NCBI GenBank assembly: GCA_030549175.1
Contig: JAUKUA010000003.1
Coordinates: 1,364,001-1,428,000, forward strand
DNA length: 64,000 bases
Origin: Lasiosphaeris hirsuta
Lineage: Eukaryota; Ascomycota; Sordariomycetes; Sordariales; Lasiosphaeriaceae
Direction of reading: 5' to 3'
This document shows positions 57,177 through 64,000 of the stretch, piece after piece (positions within the stretch are counted from its first letter, which is position 1; each line of letters begins with the position of its first letter). The position numbers were made by a program, and so were the translations under genes. The notes beneath the pieces are model-generated. The model made no database searches and had not been told where the DNA came from. It saw only the letters and a program-made list of their open reading frames with translations.

Positions 57177-58292
57177 TCAGTGCTCTTTAATCCACTTCAA
57201 CATTTGCTCAAAAGCAGTAACTTGCGCTTGCTTAATATTATCGTCGTTGTACTCACCCACCACGGCAAATCCTGTCCACTGTTAGCAGTGGTCACCGTCG
57301 ACGGGGTAGGTATCTCTTGACTTACCATGCGGCACACCCGGATAGACCTGGACTTCATGTTCAACATTATTCTTGCTCATGTAGTCCTCGGCGGCCGTCC
57401 GCACATCGTCGGGGAACATGGGATCATGTTCCACTGACACGACACTAATGGGCGACTTTAAGCCAGTAAAGTCATCACGCGACACCAGCGTCGCATGTGC
57501 GATGGCGCCGGCCTTGATCAGTGGCCCGATCTTCTGAGCTTTGCCCGCCTCCTCATCCGCCGGCTTCACCACTGGACTCCATGGAAATCCACCTCCAGGT
57601 GCAACGACCGACCTTTCGGATGCCAACAATAGGATGTAGCGCCCGCCAAAGCAGTACCCAACAGCGTAAATGCCCCCGCCATTGGACACGGCGTCGGCGA
57701 ACTCGTCTCGGCAGGCGTCGATGACCTTGGTTAGGAGGGGCATGACCTTCTCGCTCGTGTGGCGCGCCAGCCACATATCAATTAAGAAGCTCTTGGCCGT
57801 CTCGGCCGCCTTGATCTTGAACGTTTCGAGTAGTCCTCCTGGCGTCGTGGGTTCAGACGACATCATATTTGCGTTGGGCGCGGGGTCGTCGTCGAAGAGG
57901 TCAGGCATCACGACAACATAGCCTTCGGTTGCAAAGCGGTCGGCTTGAATCTGGTTGTTGATGCTCTTGTAACCGGACCCGTTTGTCAGGAGAAGAAGCA
58001 GGCGGGCGGGGGCATGCGGGTAGTCGGCTGGCTTGGAGATGTAGACCTGCATGGAATGTTAGACAAAGGAGTGGACCCCAGGGAATGGAGAGGAGCTTAC
58101 ATCGATCTCGCCAAGCTTCGTGATCTCTCCCGTGGAGGCTAGCCCGGCGGGTGTCGGTCTGTCTGTGGTGCAGTGATCGCTCAGGGTAGGGGCAGCGGGG
58201 GTTGAGGCCGAGGCGGGGGCAAGGGCGGGAGGGCTCTGGATCTCCTGAGCATCGCTCTCCGGAGCGGCGGTAGCTACCTGTGGCTCGGCCAT
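57177..58292 (-). CDS. Dienelactone hydrolase family protein (Aim2-like)
   Basis: Three exons (58292-58101, 58046-57326, 57271-57177), both introns 54 nt, encode 335 residues. The first 35 residues are Ala/Pro-rich. Then come CTTDRPTPAG and GEITKLGEIDVYISKP. The alpha/beta-hydrolase core has VVVMPDLFDDDP, the nucleophile motif AVGYCFGGRYIL (Cys nucleophile), the acid EHDPMFP, and the histidine motif GVPHGFAV, which is split by the last intron. These are the three catalytic positions of dienelactone hydrolases. Fungal homologues include yeast Aim2 and the human carboxymethylenebutenolidase-like protein. The natural substrate is usually unknown. N-terminal residues do not form a clear targeting signal, so a cytosolic enzyme is most likely. 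Confidence 0.88.
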
Positions 58293-58993
58293 TTTCTAGG
58301 TCGGAGTCGTTGGGTTGTTGAGGGAACGTGGATGTCGATTGCCGCAATACTATAGTAAGTCAACTGATGAAAACGAAGCCGGTCAGGGGATATATGGGAG
58401 AAGTGAGGAGGGGCCTTGAACACCAACTTGGACACCTCCAGCAAGCGGCGTGTAAGATCAAAGAGCCCCTCGCTCACGGTGACGTACCCCACTACGGCGA
58501 TCCTATGCACAGCCCGCTGCAACACAGGTTGAATGCAGAGGGTTAGGGCTTAACGAGGCATCGCCCAAGTTCCAACGTTGGGCCGTTTCGACCCGAGTTT
58601 TGTGCGCGATCATGGTTTCTTTTACCAGCACAAATCCCCCCACATTGTCGATGTCTCGCCAGAGGCACACATGGATTAGCTGTCTACAGCAGCATTCCAG
58701 ATTTCCCCAGCGGCGATATGTCCCGCGATTTACTCTACACTGGGACGGTAACCGTACGGTCTCCTGGGCGACCGTTTTTGCAATCGGCTGGCGGTGCTAG
58801 TGCCGTCGTTTTTCTTGTCTCGCGACATGGAATCCCCTATCGCGCAGGGGGCTCAATCAGGGCGCCTGTGCTTTTTGGCGTGCCCGTTCAGCGCTCGCTG
58901 AGCAGCGCGCTCATTTTGATTGGAACGGGCGAGTAGCCAACTGTGGGGCCATCCCTGGAATGTCGCGCGTCTTCCCTTCTCGCGTCCCACTTT

Positions 58994-59009
58994 ACGCGAT
59001 CGAACGCGT
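58994..59009 (+). promoter_or_regulatory. MluI cell-cycle box cluster upstream of cdt1
   Basis: A perfect ACGCGT (59004-59009) with an ACGCGA (58994-58999) ten bases to its left lies about 225 bases upstream of the Cdt1-like ATG. More CGCG steps occur at 58964-58984. ACGCGT is the binding site of MBF (Mbp1/Swi6), which drives G1/S transcription. In fission yeast cdt1 is an MBF target, so the placement is suggestive. Confidence 0.5.
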
Positions 59010-59231
59010 CCTAGGCCCCGCCCATCCATGCCGTTCCCTCCCCCCAAGCTCTCCCTCTTTAACATAGCCCACCACACTTCCGGGTTGTGCCTACTCTCCA
59101 CATTACAATCCTGCACTGCATCGACAATCAACAAGTTGTAGCTGCCACTGTCGTCTCTTCTACCTTCCTTAAGCCGTCAACTGTTGTTCACTTGAGCCTT
59201 GTATATCGCGGCCTCGGTCGACTCCTGCACA

Positions 59232-60731
59232 ATGCCAAGCGCAATTTCCCGTGGCTCGCGGGCTGCCCGTGGCAACAAGCTAGCCGCTTCCTCCAAGTCG
59301 TCTGGGAGCATCGCCAACTTCACTCGCGTCTCGAAGCTTCAGACAATCGGGAAGGAGTCCATCGAGAAGGTCGCAGCACTCCAGACCGGACGCACCACCA
59401 ATATCGAAATCGTCCTTAAGTCGAGAAAGAGATGTGCGGGCGACGACTTTGAGTCATCGCCTTCCAGCTCAGACGGCGCAGTCAAGAAGGCACGCTGCGA
59501 ATCCGGATTAAAGCTACAACCTACCGCACCCCTGCCGCGAAAGAAGAAGACCGTCAAGTTCGCGGAACCCGAGGGAGTTACGACCACGAACACCATCACT
59601 GCAAGCTTCGCCGCACAGACCCTCGCCTCTTCTCGGAAGCGCCGATTTCAAGCCGATGATACGGATAACGCGTCCTCAGAAGCCGAGGTCCTGTTACAGC
59701 GCCTCAACCTCACATCATCACCCATCCGAAAGCGGTCAAGGACATATGCTGTCCAGCCCGGCTCCGAAAGTGAGCTACCTCAGGAGCTCATCGATTTCCT
59801 GGATCTGCACGTGGCATTCCTCAAGACTCTCAGCATGAGCTATGCTCACAGCAACTCTAATTCACCCGTCGACCTGCGCACAATCTATTCGAGTGTCTCT
59901 CGGACATGGGGGAAGAGGCAGGTGACACTCGACGACATCTGTGTTCTTGTAGGTGTCTTGAGCTGGGTTGCGGTGAAGACGGACAAATCCTCCAGCCAGC
60001 CATCTCCATTCTTCATCTCGGACTACGGCCGCGGCAAAGTATGCATCGACTTTCACACCGATGCCCAGTCCGGCCCGCTGAGGGAGCAAAAGCTCAACAT
60101 GGACTTCGAGGCGAACCTCCGCACCCTGTGGATCAGCCGCCACAACGACAACATCCAGCTCTTCATCAAGACCCTCCCAAAGGCCGTGATCAAATCCTGC
60201 GCCGTCCCACTCCCAGTTCTAGCAAAGGGTCAGCGGACACTTGAGGAGCTGAAGAACGGTGTTGTAAGAAAGAAGCAACAAAAGGAGGAGGCCAAGGTCC
60301 AGGCCCAAGCAGTGCCAGCCCTCAAAGCAGACGGAACCAAGATGAGCCTGCTCGACCGCGTCCGCTTCAAGGAGCTGCAGCAGTCGCAGGCCGCACAGGG
60401 TCCAACACCAGCTGAGCTCATGCGCCGGGCCGCCTTCCACCGCGCTGAGGACATTGCGGCCGTCATCGGGATGTTGTGCATGGCGACGTCGAGCGGGCAA
60501 GCACGCGTCTCGTTTACAATGGTGGCGCTCATGACCAAGCTGAAAGACTCATTGCGGAGCCCCATCTCGGTGGAGGACGGTGCGTGCTGTGTCAAGCTGT
60601 TGGCGACGGAGATTGCGCCGCAGTGGTTGCGGATTGTCACGATCGGAGGGAGGGAGAATGTGGTTGTGCAGCCGGCATTCCGGCCGAGCGATTCGGTTCT
60701 TCAGGAAAGAGTCAAGGTGTTGTTGGGTTAG
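59232..60731 (+). CDS. cdt1: DNA replication licensing factor Cdt1-like
   Basis: A single exon of 499 residues. The N-terminus (1-180) is basic and Ser-rich with nuclear-signal-like patches (LKSRKRC, PRKKKTVKF, SSRKRRF). A central domain starts ELPQELIDFLDLHVAFLKTLSMSY and includes VDLRTIYSSVSRTWGKRQVTLDDICVLVGVLSWV, matching the middle winged-helix domain of Cdt1. After a charged helical linker comes MSLLDRVRFKELQQSQ and MRRAAFHRAEDIAAVIGMLC, the start of the C-terminal winged helix that contacts Mcm2-7. Cdt1 loads the MCM helicase with ORC and Cdc6 in G1. I see no canonical N-terminal PIP degron. The chosen ATG at 59232 is the first in frame; TTG-initiated extension is unlikely. MluI boxes upstream suggest G1/S control. 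Confidence 0.85.
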   Translation: MPSAISRGSRAARGNKLAASSKSSGSIANFTRVSKLQTIGKESIEKVAALQTGRTTNIEIVLKSRKRCAGDDFESSPSSSDGAVKKARCESGLKLQPTAPLPRKKKTVKFAEPEGVTTTNTITASFAAQTLASSRKRRFQADDTDNASSEAEVLLQRLNLTSSPIRKRSRTYAVQPGSESELPQELIDFLDLHVAFLKTLSMSYAHSNSNSPVDLRTIYSSVSRTWGKRQVTLDDICVLVGVLSWVAVKTDKSSSQPSPFFISDYGRGKVCIDFHTDAQSGPLREQKLNMDFEANLRTLWISRHNDNIQLFIKTLPKAVIKSCAVPLPVLAKGQRTLEELKNGVVRKKQQKEEAKVQAQAVPALKADGTKMSLLDRVRFKELQQSQAAQGPTPAELMRRAAFHRAEDIAAVIGMLCMATSSGQARVSFTMVALMTKLKDSLRSPISVEDGACCVKLLATEIAPQWLRIVTIGGRENVVVQPAFRPSDSVLQERVKVLLG

Positions 60732-61248
60732 TTAGGCTGGATAATCCTGGGTGTTGGAGATGCCTCATGTTGGCTAGAAGTCTGACTTGGCTTGTTTATC
60801 ATGGGAGGAGTAGGAGTATTGTTTACGGATCGCTTTGCGGAGTTTCGGAGGCATGGTGTTTGCATTGGCATATGCACATACGGTGGGATATATACCTGAG
60901 CTGGATGTAAAGCCATTGGTTTTTTCAAGTAGACAAAAAAGTCTATGTTGTTTCTATTTGCAGAATCTCGTGAGACCCTGATGCTTCGCAACGCCGGCAG
61001 AAAGCACTACTTCCCCAAGCCCCTCGCTAGAATAAAGTCTAAACAATCCCGTTCATGATGAAGCACTGAGGTCTCCCGACCGGCCATTATGTGGGGGAAT
61101 AACAGCGGTATATCGTATCGCTCGCTGTTTCGCTGCCCCTACCCTTTAACTACAACGGCATCGTGACGCAGATACTCAGAAGCGGCAAACTATGGTTGTC
61201 CTTCTCCCTTCCCTTTTTTTGGTGTCTTTGCATAAACATCCCGCCCGT
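60732..61248. other. Convergent 3' regions of cdt1 and mbf1
   Basis: About 520 bases of AT-richer 3' untranslated DNA separate two stop codons. No gene is seen. Confidence 0.65.
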
Positions 61249-61779
61249 TTACTTCTTCTTCTCAAACCGGGGCTTACCAATATCGGAGCCCCGCAGCTTA
61301 ACGTTAAGGACGCGCTCCATGGCGGACAGCACCTTCTGGTCGGGGGTAGCGGTGCCGCGCTCAAAATCGGCGACGATGGACGGCGTCGTGTTGCACTTGG
61401 TCGCCAGATCCTTTTGGGTGAGCGCCTTGGGCTGGAACTCGGCGCGCGCCTTTTGGATCGCGAGACCGACCTCCTTGCCAACCGTCTTGGGCTTGATGAT
61501 GTCGTCGGATCGGTCGACCATGGTTAGGCGCTGGCCTTCGACTGCGGGCTTGGAAGCCTATTACAGGGGGTTTAGTTTTTGGGGCGGAGGGATGGGCGAG
61601 CGGGGAGGGGAACGAACCGAGTTGCCCACGGCGAACTTCTTTTCCGTGCCGACGACGGCTCCGCTCCGCTGCGCGGCGTTGAGGGCCGACTTGCCCTTGA
61701 TCACGGTCTCGCGAGCCGGACCGGCACCGCGGCGGACGTTCTTGCCGATCTTGACCTCGCCGGTATCGAAATCAGCCAT
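61249..61779 (-). CDS. mbf1: Multiprotein bridging factor 1
   Basis: Two exons (61779-61618, 61557-61249) with a 60-nt intron (GTTCGT donor, AATAG acceptor) give 156 residues, close to the usual 145-155. The N-terminal MBF1 domain includes [29 protein letters not shown] and KKFAVGNS. The C-terminal helix-turn-helix reads [57 protein letters not shown], ending in [12 protein letters not shown]1 bridges bZIP activators (Gcn4 in yeast) and TBP, and also protects stalled ribosomes from frameshifting. It is divergent from the DUF1365 gene, sharing a promoter region of about 690 bases. Confidence 0.95.
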
Positions 61780-62467
61780 CTTGAATGAGTTATGCGGGCC
61801 CTTGTTGTGGGTGAGGTTGTTCGGGTGATGGATTAGGCGGCCTCCGCGGGGTTTTAGAGATCAGAAACCGGGGGTGGCTGAGTCGTGAATCGGGGTTAAG
61901 CGGGTTGAAGAAGAAAACAGTCGCCTGTTATCGTTTGGGTGGATATAGATGTGGTTTTGGAAAACCGGTGGGTTGGCTGTCTTGGACGAGTTTGGTTGTT
62001 TGGGCAGGTTGTCAGCGTCGTGGATCGTAGACTGGTCGATGGGGTTTTATCAAAAGCGGTTGCGTGGAACGCCGTGGGCTGCCGTCGAAAAGTGGCTGCC
62101 GAGTGACTCGAGCGGCCAGGCGAGGTTGAGCTTCTCCGCCACACTGGGGCTATGGGGAGGGAGACCAAGACCATTAGCCCATGATCAACCGGGCCCAACC
62201 GGGAGGCTTAACTAAGCCAGGGGCAGCTCGACGCCCGGGCCTCATCGCCCCAGACGATTTGACGCTAGGCCTAGCTCTTGATTGAAGGTGACAAAGCAAG
62301 AGCTCAACATCGGATCCTTGTTTCACCATCGGCCTCCCCTTTCAATGTCACCAACATCGCCCATTGGGGATATGGGGAGATATGAGAGTTCCTGAGTGAC
62401 CCAATTCCAACCCTCTTCCATATTTTCACATTCCTTACCCTCCTCCTTCTCCTTGTCATGGGGGAAA
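61780..62467. other. Divergent promoter region between mbf1 and the DUF1365 gene
   Basis: The left part is the mbf1 upstream region and the right part the leader of the DUF1365 gene. No gene or TATA box stands out. An ATG at 62458 opens a 30-codon frame overlapping the start of the next gene (see findings). Confidence 0.55.
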
Positions 62468-64000
62468 ATGGCAGGCCCATCAACAGCCGTCCCAGTGACG
62501 CTCTTCATCGTTACCACCGGCTTCTCTGCACTTTATTCGGGCTCTTTTGATGCCATTCTCCTCATCGTCTTTTCCCTTGCCAGACATGTTTATGCTCTGG
62601 TAGAGAACCATGGCACGTCGTTCTTCTTGAAAGCGGCTGGTGCAACAATCACGGCTCTTCTTATATTTAAGGGTTTCCAGGCAAGATGGACAGCAGTCGA
62701 TACACGGCAGTGGGGCGGCCCTGGGAAAGTGCTAATCCTCCCTTGCCGCACAACTCACTCGAGAATGTTCCCAAAGAAGCATTCTTTCTCGTACTCTTAC
62801 TTAGCCGTGGGGGTTCCTGTGGACTGGGAGGGCAATGCTGGGGGTATGGTCTCGGTAGGAATTGGCAGCAAATCAGGACTCTCCTCGTGGTTCTCTCTTG
62901 CCCCTCGGGTTCAACAGGGTTGGTATACCATTGATGCCGGCGACTATCTCGAACGGGGCAACTCCAAGCTAGGCTTGCGGGGAAAGCTAGATGCCTACCT
63001 TCGGGGCCAGGTAGGGAGTGAACCCCCTGTACTGACCGCCCTCTCGTCGGCTAACTCAACTAGGTGGCCGACCCGACACTCTACCCTCACGCATACTTGA
63101 TTACAGCTGCTCGGTTTCTCGGGTATCACTTCAACCCCGTCTCCTTCTGGTACCTTTACGACGCAGAAAAGTCATTGGCGGCTATGATCCTAGAGGTCAA
63201 CAATACCTTTGGTGAACGTCGGATGTACTTCCTAACATCGGATGATAATGACGAGTTAGTGAAGCAGATCAATGGATTGCCAGGCTCCCGGACTGAGAAG
63301 GAGCAGTTGGTCACAAACATGCGGCAGAGCGCTCCCTCTGGAGCCACGTTCAAGCAGTCATGGCCGAAAGATTTCCACGTGTCCCCGTTCAACTCCCGCA
63401 AGGGCTCTTATTCACTAACAGCATCCGATCCCCTGAGCCCTCTGATGCAAGGCACGGGCCCTGTCGTCAACACCATCAATCTCGTCTCATCTAAGGGGCG
63501 CGGCAAGCTGGTCGCCAGGCTGATCCCGGAGGGTGCTGCGATCGACCCCTATACGATGACCCCATATGGGAAATTCCGATTTCTGGCATCATGGTGGTGG
63601 GTCGGCTTTCTCACATTCCCCAGAATTGTCAAGGAAGCCGGTGCGCTCTTCTTACGCCGCAAGCTACATGTGTGGTTCAGGCCCGAGCCACTGAAGGAAA
63701 GTATTGGTCGAAACGCGGACGCAACCGAGCTCCAGCTGGAACCTATTTTCAGGCGCTATCTGCGGCATCTCGTGGAGCAGTCTGCTGTGCCGCTCGCAGT
63801 CAAGTACATACCTAGCGGTGTGCCAGGAATCGCCACCGAGCTGATGATCTCGCAACCGGCCCAGGATGGGAAGGGCATAGCCGACGAGATTGTGTTCAAG
63901 GTCCTCACCCCGGCCTTCTACTCGAGATTTGTCCATTACGCATACGACTTCGAGGCGGTCTTCTGCGAGCTGCAGGAAAGCTGCACCATATGGTTGTCCC
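62468..64000 (+). CDS. DUF1365-family protein with N-terminal membrane segments (partial, 3' end outside)
   Basis: Exon 1 (62468-63010) and exon 2 (63064 to beyond 64000) flank a 53-nt intron (GTAGGG donor, CTAACTCAACTAG acceptor). The visible part is about 490 residues without stops. Residues 5-70 hold two or three hydrophobic segments, suggesting a membrane-anchored protein. Then come the family's signatures: LILPCRTTHSRMFPKKHSFSYSYLAVGVPV, RFLGYHFNPVSFWYLYD, and LEVNNTFGERRMYF, then FHVSPFN and the SWWWVGFLTFPRI turn. DUF1365 proteins occur in bacteria and fungi, often beside cyclopropane-synthase or FAD-oxidase genes; the biochemical role is not established. No such neighbour is visible to the left; the right neighbour is outside the window. 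Confidence 0.85.

Overview
The window is nuclear DNA of a filamentous ascomycete, most likely a sordariomycete of the order Sordariales. The evidence is short spliceosomal introns (46-170 nt, GTRNGT donors, CTAAC/CTGAC branch sites), GC-rich coding sequence set against short AT-rich islands, a StuA/Asm-1 APSES regulator, a CCG-6-like GPI cell-wall protein, a dispersed 5S rRNA relic and a decayed NACHT (NLR-type) gene. I place about sixteen protein genes, one intron-containing tRNA, one 5S relic and one rearranged pseudogene. All functional names come from motif recognition; no database search was run.

Left part (1-14.7 kb): the 3' end of an INO80 subunit Ies4 gene, a six-exon RanBPM/Gid1 gene of the GID ubiquitin ligase, a metaxin-like Sam35 import subunit on the minus strand, about 3.3 kb without a convincing gene, a 72-residue small protein behind a long C/T-rich leader, a shortened SDR gene divergent from a TPMT-like methyltransferase, and an OTU deubiquitinase convergent with the methyltransferase.

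15-18.9 kb is an accessory block. AT-rich DNA flanks a NACHT pseudogene whose middle (about 16.87-17.39 kb) is inverted relative to both ends, and the block ends in an internally deleted 5S rRNA copy.

19.4-26.1 kb holds two long minus-strand genes: a 910-residue coiled-coil protein with an Asn/Gln-rich segment, and stuA. Upstream of stuA lies about 17.8 kb with no convincing gene, rich in G/C homopolymers and low-complexity tracts. It ends at a divergent BRCT-domain gene at 43954. A tRNA-Glu(CUC)-like gene with a 25-nt intron follows at 47.7 kb.

Right part (48.2-64 kb): an ACSS3-type short-chain acyl-CoA synthetase, the GPI cell-wall protein, a PIG3-like quinone oxidoreductase convergent with a dienelactone hydrolase, a Cdt1-like replication licensing factor with MluI cell-cycle boxes upstream, and MBF1 divergent from a DUF1365 gene that runs off the window. 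These are mostly unrelated housekeeping or developmental genes, not a cluster. The most unusual elements are the inverted NACHT pseudogene, the shortened SDR, the 5S relic and the gene-free interval upstream of stuA.
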